A program made the position numbers and the translations under genes. Positions 21,234-33,519 of a DNA stretch of 51,233 nucleotides are shown here, in pieces; positions within the stretch are counted from its first letter, which is position 1; every line of letters begins with the position of its first letter. Under the pieces are notes generated by a model. The model saw only the letters and a list, made by a program, of their open reading frames with translations. It had not been told where the DNA came from and made no database searches. The stretch comes from Nemertoderma westbladi (taxonomy: Eukaryota > Xenacoelomorpha > Nemertodermatida > Nemertodermatidae). Where the stretch lies: assembly GCA_032718475.1 (NCBI GenBank), contig JAUCBJ010005954.1, positions 1 through 51,233 of the forward strand, written 5' to 3'.

Positions 21234-24200
21234 TGAGGCGAGGTTGGTAATGGTAGTGGCGAGGTAGGTAATAGGTGTGGCGAGGTTTGTAATGGGAGTG
21301 GCGAGGTTGGTAATGGGAGTAGCGAGGTTGGTAATGGGAGTGCCGAGGTTGGTAATGGGAGTGGCGAGGTTGGTAATGGGAGTGGCGAGGTTGGTAATGG
21401 GAGTGGCATGGTAGGTGATGGGATTGGCGATGTTGGTAATGGGAGTGGCGAGGTTGGTAATAGGAGTGGCGAGGTTGGTAATGGGTGTGGCGAGGTTGGT
21501 AATGGTAGTGGCGAGGTTTGTAATGGGAGTGGCGAGGTTTGTAATGAGAGTGGCGAGGAGGTAATGGGAGTGCCGAGGTTGGTAATGGGAGTGGCGAGGT
21601 TGGGAATGGGAGTGGCGAGGTTGGTAATGGGAGTGCCGAGGTTGTTAATGGGAGTGGCGAGGTTGTTAATGGGAGTGGCGAGGTTGGTAATGGGGGTGAC
21701 GAGGTTGTTAATGGGAGTGGCGAGGTTGGTAATGGGAGTGGCATGGCAGGTAGTGGGAGTGGCGTGGTTTGTAGTGGGAGTGGCGAGGTTGGTAATGGGA
21801 GTGGCATGGTAGGTAGTGGGAGTGGCGTTGTTTGTAATGGGAGTGGCGAGGTTGGTAATGGAAGTGGCGAGGTTGGTAATGGGAGTGGCGAGGTTGGTAA
21901 TGGGAGTGTTTGTGGTAGTATTAGCTGTGGCGGGGTTGGTAATGGATGTGGAGAGGTTTGTATTGAGAGTGGCGAGGTTGGTAATGGAAGTGGCGAGGTT
22001 GTTAATGGGAGTGGCGAGGTTGGTAATGGGGGTGGCGAGGTTGGTAATGGGAGTGGCGAGGTTGATAAGAGGAGTGGCGAGGTTGGTAGTGGCAGTGGCG
22101 AGGTTTGTAATGGGAGTGGCGAGGTTGGTAATGTGAGTGGCGAGGTTGATAATGGGAGTGGCGAGGTTGGTAATCGGAGTGGCGAGGTTGGTAATCGGAG
22201 TGGCGAGGGTGATAATGGGAGTGGCGAGGTTGGTAATGGGAGTGGCGTGGTTGGTAATGGGAGTGGCGAGGTTGGTAATGGGAGTGGCATGGCAGGTAGT
22301 GGGAGTGGCGTGGTTTGTAGTGGGAGTGGCGAGGTTGGTAATGGGAGTGGCATGGTAGGTAGTGGGAGTGGCGTTGTTTGTAATGGGAGTGGCGAGGTTG
22401 GTAATGGAAGTGGCGAGGTTGGTAATGGGAGTGGCGAGGTTAGTAATGGGAGTGTTTGTGGTAGTATTAGCTGTGGCGGGGTTGGTAATGGATGTGGAGA
22501 GGTTTGTATTGAGAGTGGCGAGGTTGGTAATGGAAGTGGCGAGGTTGTTAATGGGAGTGGCGAGGTTGGTAATGGGGGTGGCGAGGTTGGTAATGGGAGT
22601 GGCGAGGTTGATAAGAGGAGTGGCGAGGTTGGTAGTGGCAGTGGCGAGGTTTGTAATGGGAGTGGCGAGGTTGGTAATGTGAGTGGCGAGGTTGATAATG
22701 GGAGTGGCGAGGTTGGTAATGGGAGTGGCGAGGTTGGTAATCGGAGTGGCGAGGGTGATAATGGGAGTGGCGAGGTTGGTAATGGGAGTGGCGTGGTTGG
22801 TAATGGGAGTGGCATGTTAGGTGATGGGAGTGGCGATGTTAGTAATGGGAGTGGCGAGGTTGGTAATGGGTTTGGCGAGGTTGGTAATGGTAGTGGCGAG
22901 GTAGGTAATGGGTGTGGCGAGGTTTGTAATGGGACTGGCGAGGTTGGTAATGGGAGTGGCGAGGTTGGTAATGGGAGTGCCGAGGTTGGTAATGGGAGTG
23001 GCGAGGTTGGTAATGGGAGTGGCGAGGTTGGTAATGGGTGTGGCGAGGTTGGTAATGGGAGTGGCGAGGTTGGTAATGGGAGTGGCGAGGTTGGTAATGG
23101 GAGTGGCGAGGTTGGTAATGGGAGTGGCGAGATTGGTAATTGGAGTGGCGAGGTTGGTAATGGGAGTGTTTGGGGTGGTGTTGACTGTGGCGGGGCTGGT
23201 AATGGGAGTGGCGAGGTTGGTAATGGGTGTGGCGAGGTTGTTAATGGGAGTGGCGAGGTTGGTAATGGGAGTGGCGAGGTTGGTAATGGGAGTGGCGAGG
23301 TTGGTAATGGGAGTGGCGAGATTGGTAATTGGAGTGGCGAGGTTGGTAATGGGAGTGTTTGGGGTGGTGTTGACTGTGGCGAGGTTGGTAATGGGAGTGG
23401 CATGGTAGGTGATGGGAGTGGCGAGATTGGTAATGGGAGTGCCGAGGTTGGTAATGGCAGTGGCAAGGTTGGTAATGGGAGTGGCGAGGTTGGTAATGGG
23501 AGTGGCATGGTAGGTAGTGGGAGTGGCGTGGTTTGTAATGGGAGTGGCGAGGTTGGTAATGGGAGTGGCATGGTAGGTAGTGGGAGTGGCGTGGTTTGTA
23601 ATGTGAGAGGCGAGGTTGGTAATGGAAGTGGCGAGGTTGGTAATGGGAGTGGCGAGGTTGGTAATGGGAGTGTTTGTGGTAGTATTGGCTGTGGCGGGGT
23701 TGGTAATGGGAGTGGCGAGGTTGTTAATGGGAGTGGCGAGGTTGGTAATGGGGGTGGCGAGGTTGGTAATGGGAGTGGCGAGGTTGATAATGGGAGTGGC
23801 GAGGTTGGTAGTGGGAGTGGCGAGGTTGGTAATGGGGGTGGCGAGGTTGGTAATGGGAGTGGCATGGTAGGTAGTGGGAGTGGCGTGGTAGGTAATGGGA
23901 GTGGCGAGGTTGGTAATGGGAGTGGCGAGGTTGGTAATTGGAGGGTTTGGGGTAGTACTGGCTGTGGCGGGGTTGGTAATGGGTGTGGCGGGGTTGGTAA
24001 TGGTGTGGCGAGATTGGTAATTGGAGTGGCGAGGTTGGTAATGGGAGTGTTTGGGGTGGTGTTGACTGTGGCGGGGCTGGTAATGGGAGTAGCGAGGTTG
24101 TTAATGGGAGTGGCGAGGTTGGTAATGGTAGTGGCGAGGTTGGTAATGGGAGTGGCGAGGTTGGTAATGGCAGTGGCAAGGTTGGTAATGGGAGTGGCGA

Positions 24201-27200
24201 GGTTGGTAATGGGAGTGGCATGGTAGGTAGTGGGAGTGGCGTGGTTTGTAATGGGAGTGGCGAGGTTGGTAATGGGAGTGGCATGGTAGGTGATGGGAGT
24301 GGCGAGGTTGGTAATGGGAGTGCCGAGGTTGGTAATGGCAGTGGCAAGGTTGGTAATGGGAGTGGCGAGGTTGGTAATGGGAGTGGCATGGTAGGTAGTG
24401 GGAGTGGCGTGGTTTGTAATGGGAGTGGCGAGGTTGGTAATGGGAGTGGCATGGTAGGTAGTGGGAGTGGCGTGGTTTGTAATGTGAGAGGCGAGGTTGG
24501 TAATGGAAGTGGCGAGGTTGGTAATGGGAGTGGCGAGGTTGGTAATGGGAGTGTTTGTGGTAGTATTGGCTGTGGCGGGGTTGGTAATGGGAGTGGCGAG
24601 GTTGTTAATGGGAGTGGCGAGGTTGCTAATGGGGGTGGCGAGGTTGGTAATGGGAGTGGCGAGGTTGATAATGGGAGTGGCGAGATTGGTAGTGGGAGTG
24701 GCGAGGTTTGTAATGGGAGTGGCGAGGTTGGTAATGTGAGTGGCGAGGTTGATAATGGGAGTGGCGAGGTTGGTAATGGGAGTGGCGAGGTAGGTAATGG
24801 GTGTGGCGAGGTTGTTAATGGGAGTGGCGAGGTTGGTAATGGGGGTGGCGAGGTTGGTAATGGGAGTGGCGAGGTTGTTAATGGGAGTGGCGAGGTTGGT
24901 AATGGGGGTGGCGAGGTTGGTAATGGGAGTGGCGAGGTTGATAATGGGGGTGGCGAGGTTGGTAATGGGAGTGGCGAGGTAGATAATGGGAGTGGCGAGG
25001 TTGGTAATGGGAGTGGCGAGGTTGATAATGGGAGTGGCGAGGTTGGTAATGGGAGTGGCGAGGTTGGTAATGGGAGTGGCGAGGTTGGTAATCGGAGTGG
25101 CGAGGTTGATAATGGGAGTGGCGAGGTTGGTAATGGGAGTGGCGAGGTTGCTAATGGGAGTGGCATGGTAGGTGATGGGAGTGGCGATGTTGGTAATGGG
25201 AGTGGCGAGGTTGGTAATGGGAGTGGCGAGGTTGGTAATGGGAGTGGCGAGGTTGGTAATCGGAGTGGCGAGGTTGATAATGGGAGTGGCGAGGTTGGTA
25301 ATGGGAGTGGCGAGGTTGCTAATGGGAGTGGCATGGTAGGTGATGGGAGTGGCGATGTTGGTAATGGGAGTGGCGAGGTTGGTAATGGGAGTGGCGAGGT
25401 TGGTAATGGGTGAGGCGAGGTTGGTAATGGTAGTGGCGAGGTAGGTAATAGGTGTGGCGAGGTTTGTAATGGGAGTGGCGAGGTTGGTAATGGGAGTAGC
25501 GAGGTTGGTAATGGGAGTGCCGAGGTTGGTAATGGGAGTGGCGAGGTTGGTAATGGGAGTGGCGAGGTTGGTAATGGGAGTGGCATGGTAGGTGATGGGA
25601 TTGGCGATGTTGGTAATGGGAGTGGCGAGGTTGGTAATAGGAGTGGCGAGGTTGGTAATGGGTGTGGCGAGGTTGGTAATGGTAGTGGCGAGGTTTGTAA
25701 TGGGAGTGGCGAGGTTTGTAATGAGAGTGGCGAGGAGGTAATGGGAGTGCCGAGGTTGGTAATGGGAGTGGCGAGGTTGGGAATGGGAGTGGCGAGGTTG
25801 GTAATGGGAGTGCCGAGGTTGTTAATGGGAGTGGCGAGGTTGTTAATGGGAGTGGCGAGGTTGGTAATGGGGGTGGCGAGGTTGGTAATGGGAGTGGCGA
25901 GGTTGGTAATGGGAGTGGCATGGCAGGTAGTGGGAGTGGCGTGGTTTGTAGTGGGAGTGGCGAGGTTGGTAATGGGAGTGGCATGGTAGGTAGTGGGAGT
26001 GGCGTTGTTTGTAATGGGAGTGGCGAGGTTGGTAATGGAAGTGGCGAGGTTGGTAATGGGAGTGGCGAGGTTAGTAATGGGAGTGTTTGTGGTAGTATTA
26101 GCTGTGGCGGGGTTGGTAATGGATGTGGAGAGGTTTGTATTGAGAGTGGCGAGGTTGGTAATGGAAGTGGCGAGGTTGTTAATGGGAGTGGCGAGGTTGG
26201 TAATGGGGGTGGCGAGGTTGGTAATGGGAGTGGCGAGGTTGATAAGAGGAGTGGCGAGGTTGGTAGTGGCAGTGGCGAGGTTTGTAATGGGAGTGGCGAG
26301 GTTGGTAATGTGAGTGGCGAGGTTGATAATGGGAGTGGCGAGGTTGGTAATGGGAGTGGCGAGGTTGGTAATCGGAGTGGCGAGGGTGATAATGGGAGTG
26401 GCGAGGTTGGTAATGGGAGTGGCGTGGTTGGTAATGGGAGTGGCATGTTAGGTGATGGGAGTGGCGATGTTAGTAATGGGAGTGGCGAGGTTGGTAATGG
26501 GTTTGGCGAGGTTGGTAATGGTAGTGGCGAGGCAGGTAATGGGTGTGGCGAGGTTTGTAATGGGACTGGCGAGGTTGGTAATGGGAGTGGCGAGGTTGGT
26601 AATGGGAGTGCCGAGGTTGGTAATGGGAGTGGCGAGGTTGGTAATGGGAGTGGCGAGGTTGGTAATGGGTGTGGCGAGGTTGGTAATCGGAGTGGCGAGG
26701 TTGGTAATGGGAGTGGCGAGGTTGGTAATGGGAGTGGCGAGGTTGGTAATGGGAGTGGCGAGGTTGGTAATGGGAGTGGCATGGTAGGTGATGGGAGTGG
26801 CGATGTTGGTAATGGGAGTGGCGAGGTTGGTAATGGGAGTGGCGAGGTTGGTAATGTGTGTGGCGAGGTTGGTAATGGGAGTGGCATGTTAGGTAGTGGG
26901 AGTGGCGTGGTTGGTAATGGGAGTGGCGTGGTTGGTAATGGGAGTGGCATGTTAGGTGATGGGAGTGGCGATGTTAGTAATGGGAGTGGCGAGGTTGGTA
27001 ATGGGAGTGGCGAGGTTGGTAATGGGAGTGGCGAGGTTGGTAATGGGAGTGGCGAGGTTGGTAATGGGAGTGGCGAGGTTGGTAATGGGAGTGGCGAGGT
27101 TGGTAATGGGAGTGGCGAGGTTGGTAATGGGAATGGCGAGGTTGATAATGGGAGTGGCGAGGTTGGTAATGGGAGTGGCGAGGTTGGTAATGGGAATGGC

Positions 27201-29588
27201 GAGGTTGGTAATGGGAGTGGAGAGGTTGGTAATGGGAGTGGCGAGGTTGGTAATGGGAGTGGCGAGGTTGGTAATGGGAGTGGCGAGGTTGGTAATGGGA
27301 GTGCCGAGGTTGGAATGGGAGTGGCGAGGTTGATAATGGGAGTGGCGAGGTTGGTAATGGGAGTGGCGAGGTTGGTAATGGGAGTGGCGAGGTTGGTAAT
27401 GGGAGTGGCGAGGTTGGTAATGGGAGTGGCGAGGTTGGTAATGGGAGTGGCGAGGTTGGTAATGGGAGTGGCGAGGTTGGTAATGGGAGTGGCGAGGTTG
27501 GTAATGGGAGTGGCGAGGCTGGTAATGGGAGTGGCGAGGTTGGTAATGGGAGTGGCGAGGTTGGTAATGGTAGTGGCGAGGTTGGTAATGGGAGTGGCGA
27601 GGTTGGTAATGGGAGTGGCGAGGTTGGTAATGGGAGTGGCGAGGTTGATAATGGGAGTGGCGAGGTTGGTAATGGGAGTGGCGAGGTTGGTAATGGGAGT
27701 GGCGAGGTTGGTAATGGTAGTGGCGAGGTAGGTAATGGGTGTGGCGAGGTTTGTAATGGGAGTGGCATGGTAGGTAGTGGGAGTGGCGTGGTTGGTAATG
27801 GGAGTGGCGTGGTTGGTAATGGGAGTGGCATGTTAGGTGATGGGAGTGGCGATGTTAGTAATGGGAGTGGCGAGGTTGGTAATGGGTTTGGCGAGGTTGG
27901 TAATGGTAGTGGCGAGGTAGGTAATGGGTGTGGCGAGGTTTGTAATGGGAGTGGCGAGGTTGGTAATGGGAGTGGCGAGGTTGGTAATGGGAGTGGCGAG
28001 GTTGGTAATGGGAGTGGCGAGGTTGGTAATGGGAATGGCGAGGTTGATAATGGGAGTGGCGAGGTTGGTAATGGGAGTGGCGAGGTTGGTAATGGGAATG
28101 GCGAGGTTGGTAATGGGAGTGGAGAGGTTGGTAATGGGAGTGGCGAGGTTGGTAATGGGAGTGGCGAGGTTGGTAATGGGAGTGGCGAGGTTGGTAATGG
28201 GAGTGCCGAGGTTGGTAATGGGAGTGGCGAGGTTGATAATGGGAGTGGCGAGGTTGGTAATGGGAGTGGCGAGGTTGGTAATGGGAGTGGCATGGTAGGT
28301 GATGGGAGTGGCGATGTTGGTAATGGGAGTGGCGAGGTTGGTAATGGGAGTGGCGAGGTTGATAATGGGAGTGGCGAGGTTTGTAATGAGAGTGGCGAGG
28401 AGGTAATGGGAGTGGCGAGCAGGTAATGGGAGCGCCGAGGTTGGTAATGGGAGTGGCGAGGTTGGTAATGGGAGTGGCGAGGTTTGTAATGAGAGTGGCG
28501 AGCAGGTAATGGGAGTGCCGAGGTTGGTAATGGGTATGGCGAGGTTGGTAATGGGAGTGGCGAGGTAGGTAATGGGTGTGGCGAGGTTTGTAATGGGTAT
28601 GGCGAGGTTGGTAATGGGAGTGGCGAGGTAGGTAATGGGTGTGGCGAGGTTTGTAATGGGTATGGCGAGGTTGGTAATGGGAGTGGCGAGGTTTGTAATG
28701 AGAGTGGCGAGGAGGTAATGGGAGCGCCGAGGTTGGTAATGGGAGTGGCGAGGTTGGTAATGGGAGTGGCGAGGTTTGTAATGAGAGTGGCGAGCAGGTA
28801 ATGGGAGTGCCGAGGTTGGTAATGGGTATGGCGAGGTTGGTAATGGGAGTGGCGAGGTAGGTAATGGGTGTGGCGAGGTTTGTAATGGGAGTGGCGAGGT
28901 TTGTATTGAGATTGGCGAGGTTGGTAATGGGAGTGCCGAGGTTGGTAATGGGAGTGGCGAGGTTGGTAATGGGTATGGCGAGGTTTGTAATGGGAGTGGC
29001 GAGGTTTGTAATGAGAGTGGCGAGGTTGGTAATGGGAGTGCCGAGGTTGGTAATGGGAGTGGCGAGGTTGGTAATGGGTATGGCGAGGTTGGTAATGGGA
29101 GTGGCGAGGTAGGTAATGGGTGTGGCGAGGTTTGTAATGGGAGTGGCGAGGTTTGTAATGAGAGTGGCGAGGTTGGTAATGGGAGTGCCGAGGTTGGTAA
29201 TGGGAGTGGCGAGGTTGGGAATGGGAGTGGCGAGGTTGGTAATGGGAGTGGCGAGGTAGGTAATGGGTGTGGCGAGGTTTGTAATGGGAGTGGCGAGGTT
29301 CGTAATGGGAGTGGCGAGGTTAGTATTGGGAGTGGCGAGGTTGATAATGGGAGTGGCGAGGTTGGTAGTGGGAGTGGCGAGGTTTGTAATGGGAGTGGCG
29401 AGGTTGGTAATGTGAGTGGCGAGGTTGATAATGGGAGTGGCGAGGTTGGTAATGGGAGTGGCATGGTAGGTGATGGGAGTGGCGATGTTGGAAATGGGAG
29501 TGGCGAGGTTGGTAATGGGAGTGGCGAGGTTGGTAATGGGAGTGGCGAGATTGGTAATGGGTGTGGCGAGGTTGGTAATGGGAGTGGC
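21234..29588. repeat. Higher-order duplication with a shift of about 4,177 bp inside the minisatellite
   Basis: A variant series including GGGTGAGGCGAGG at 21231-21243 and GTAGGTAATAGGTGTGG shortly after recurs with an offset of 4,177 bp (25408 onward). The shared variant order extends both ways, for example the blocks beginning at 21816 and 25993. The offset is not a multiple of 3 or 21, so the two copies are not in the same frame relation. The outer limits given are approximate. Confidence 0.7.
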
Positions 29589-32500
29589 GAGGTAGGTAAT
29601 GGGTGTGGCGAGGTTTGTAATGGGAGTGGCGAGGTTTGTAATGAGAGTGGCGAAGTTAGTATTGGGAGTGGCGAAGTTGGTAATGGGAGTGGCATGGTAG
29701 GTGATGGGAGTGGCGATGTTGGTAATGGGAGTGGCGAGGTTGGTAATGGGAGTGGCGAGGTTGGTAATGGGTGTGGCGAGGTTGATAATGAGAGTGGCGA
29801 GGTTGGTTGTGGGAGTGGCGAGGTTTGTAATGGGAGTGGCGAGGTTGGTAATATGAGTGGCGAGGTTGATAATGGGAGTGGCGAGGTTGGTAATGGGAGT
29901 GGCGAGGTTGGTAATCGGAGTGGCGAGGGTGATAATGGGAGTGGCGAGGTTGGTAATGGGAGTGGCGTGGTTGGTAATGGGAGTGGCATGTTAGGTGATG
30001 GGAGTGGCGATGTTAGTATTGGGAGTGGCGAAGTTGGTAATGGGAGTGGCATGGTAGGTGATGGGAGTGGCGATGTTGGTAATGGGAGTGGCGAGGTTGG
30101 TAATGGGAGTGGCGAGGTTGGTAATGGGTGTGGCGAGGTTGATAATGAGAGTGGCGAGGTTGGTTGTGGGAGTGGCGAGGTTTGTAATGGGAGTGGCGAG
30201 GTTGGTAATATGAGTGGCGAGGTTGATAATGGGAGTGGCGAGGTTGGTAATGGGAGTGGCGTGGTTGGTAATCGGAGTGGCGAGGGTGATAATGGGAGTG
30301 GCGAGGTTGGTAATGGGTTTGGCGAGGTTGGTAATGGTAGTGGCGAGGTAGGTAATGGGTGTGGCGAGGTTTGTAATGGGAGTGGCGAGGTTGGTAATGG
30401 GAGTGGCAAGGTTGGTAATGGGAGTGCCGAGGTTGGTAATGGGAGTGGCGAGGTTGGTAATGGGAGTGGCGAGGTTGGTAATGGGAGTGGCATGGTAGGT
30501 GATGGGAGTGGCGATGTTGGCAATGGGAGTGGCGAGGTTGGTAATGGGAGTGGCGAGGTTGGTAATGTGTGTGGCGAGGTTGGTAATGGTAGTGGCGAGG
30601 TAGGTAATGGGTGTGGCGAGGTTTGTAATGGGAGTGGCGAGGTTTGTAATGAGAGTGGCGAGGAGGTAATGGGAGTGCCGAGGTTGGTAATGGGAGTGGC
30701 GAGGTTGGTAATGGGAGTGGCGAGGTTGGTAATGGGTGTGGCGAGGTTGGTAATGGTAGTGGCGAGGTAGGTAATGGGTGTGGCGAGGTTTGTAATGGGA
30801 GTGGCGAGGTTTGTAATGAGAGTGGCGAGGAGGTAATGGGAGTGCCGAGGTTGGTAATGGGTATGGCGAGGTTGGTAATGGGAGTGGCGAGGTAGGTAAT
30901 GGGTGTGGCGAGGTTGGTAATGGTAGTGGCGAGGTAGGTAATGGGTGTGGCGAGGTTTGTAATGGGAGTGGCGAGGTTTGTAATGAGAGTGGCGAGGAGG
31001 TAATGGGAGTGCCGAGGTTGGTAATGGGAGTGGCGAGGTTGGTAATGGGAGTGGCGAGGTTGGTAATGGGAGTGGCGAGGTTGGTAATGGGAGTGGCGTG
31101 GTAGGTGATGGGAGTGGCGATGTTGGTAATGGGAGTGGCGAGGTTGGTAATGGGAGTGGCATGGTAGGTGATGGGAGTGGCGATGTTGGTAATGGGAGTG
31201 GCGAGGTTGGTAATGGGAGTGGCGAGGTAGGTAATGGGTGTGGCGAGGTTTGTAATGGGAGTGGCGAGGTTTGTAATGAGAGTGGCGAGGTTGGTAATGG
31301 GAGTGCCGAGGTTGGTAATGTGTGTGGCGAGGTTGGTAATGGTAGTGGCGAGGTTGATAATGGGAGTGGCGAGGTTGGTAATGGGAGTGGCGAGGTTGAT
31401 AATGGGAGTGGCGAGGTTGGTAATGGGTGTGGCGAGGTTGGTAATGGGTGTGGCGAGGTTTGTAATGGGAGTGGCGAGGTTTGTAATGAGAGTGGCGAGG
31501 AGGTAATGGGAGTGCCGAGGTTGGTAATGGGAGTGGCGAGGTTGGTAATGGGAGTGGCGAGGTTGGTAATGGGAGTGGCGAGGTTGGTAATGGGAGTGGC
31601 GAGGTTGATAATGGGAGTGGCGAGGTTGGTAATGGGAGTGGCGAGGTTGGTAATGGGAGTGGCGAGGTTGGTAATGGGAGTGGCGAGGTTGGTAATGGGA
31701 GTGGCGAGGTTGGTAATGGGAGTGCCGAGGTTGGTAATGGGTGTGGCGAGGTTTGTAATGGGAGTGGCGAGGTTTGTAATGAGAGTGGCGAGGAGGTAAT
31801 GGGAGTGCCGAGGTTGGTAATGGGAGTGGCGAGGTTGGTAATGGGAGTGGCGAGGTTGGTAATGGGAGTGGCGAGGTTGGTAATGGGAGTGGCGAGGTTG
31901 ATAATGGGAGTGGCGAGGTTGGTAATGGGAGTGGCGAGGTTGGTAATGGGAGTGGCGAGGTTGGTAATGGGAGTGGCGAGGTTGGTAATGGGAGTGGCGA
32001 GGTTGGCAATGGGAGTGCCGAGGTTGGTAATGGGAGTGGCGAGGTTGGTAATGGGAGTGGCGAGGTTGGTAATGGGAGTGGCATGGTAGGTGATGGGAGT
32101 GGCGATGTTGGTAATGGGAGTGGCGAGGTTGGTAATGGGAGTGGCGAGGTTGGTAATGGGAGTGGCGAGGTTGGTAATGGGAGTGGCGAGGTTTGTAATG
32201 AGAGTGGCGAGGAGGTAATGGGAGCGCCGAGGTTGGTAATGGGAGTGGCGAGGTTGGTAATGGGAGTGGCGAGGTTGGTAATGGGAGTGGCGAGGTTGGT
32301 AATGGGAGTGGCGAGGTTGATAATGGGAGTGGCGAGGTTGGTAATGGGAGTGGCGAGGTTGGTAATGGGAGTGGCGAGGTAGGTAATGGGAGTGCCGAGG
32401 TTGGTAATGGGAGTGGCGAGGTTGGTAATGGGAGTGCCGAGGTTGGTAATGGGAGTGGCGATGTTGGTAATGGGAGTGGCGAGGTTGATAATGGGAGTGG

Positions 32501-33519
32501 CGAGGTTGGTAATGGGTATGGCGAGGTTGGTAATGGGAGTGGCGAGGTAGGTAATGGGTGTGGCGAGGTTTGTAATGGGAGTGGCGAGGTTTGTATTGAG
32601 ATTGGCGAGGTTGGTAATGGGAGTGCCGAGGTTGGTAATGGGAGTGGCGAGGTTGGTAATGGGAGTGGCGAGGTTTGTAATGAGAGTGGCGAGCAGGTAA
32701 TGGGAGTGCCGAGGTTGGTAATGGGTATGGCGAGGTTGGTAATGGGAGTGGCGAGGTAGGTAATGGGTGTGGCGAGGTTTGTAATGGGAGTGGCGAGGTT
32801 TGTATTGAGATTGGCGAGGTTGGTAATGGGAGTGCCGAGGTTGGTAATGGGAGTGGCGAGGTTGGTAATGGGAGTGGCGAGGTTTGTAATGAGAGTGGCG
32901 AGCAGGTAATGGGAGTGCCGAGGTTGGTAATGGGTATGGCGAGGTTGGTAATGGGAGTGGCGAGGTAGGTAATGGGTGTGGCGAGGTTTGTAATGGGAGT
33001 GGCGAGGTTTGTATTGAGATTGGCGAGGTTGGTAATGGGAGTGCCGAGGTTGGTAATGGGAGTGGCGAGGTTGGTAATGGGTATGGCGAGGTTGGTAATG
33101 GGAGTGGCGAGGTTTGTAATGAGAGTGGCGAGGTTGGTAATGGGAGTGCCGAGGTTGGTAATGGGAGTGGCGAGGTTGGTAATGGGTATGGCGAGGTTGG
33201 TAATGGGAGTGGCGAGGTAGGTAATGGGTGTGGCGAGGTTTGTAATGGGAGTGGCGAGGTTTGTAATGAGAGTGGCGAGGTTGGTAATGGGAGTGCCGAG
33301 GTTGGTAATGGGAGTGGCGAGGTTGGGAATGGGAGTGGCGAGGTTGGTAATGGAAGTGGCGAGGTAGGTAATGGGTGTGGCGAGGTTTGTAATGGGAGTG
33401 GCGAGGTTCGTAATGGGAGTGGCGAGGTTAGTATTGGGAGTGGCGAGGTTGATAATGGGAGTGGCGAGGTTGGTAGTGGGAGTGGCGAGGTTTGTAATGG
33501 GAGTGGCGAGGTTGGTAAT
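28864..33519. repeat. Higher-order duplication with a shift of 4,108 bp inside the minisatellite
   Basis: The variant series starting at 28864 (with TTTGTATTGAGATTGGCGAG) recurs at 32972, and the series at 29412 recurs at 33520, both with an offset of 4,108 bp. Within 32570-33010 the TTTGTATTGAGATTGG variant also recurs three times at about 206-bp spacing. Outer limits approximate. Confidence 0.7.
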
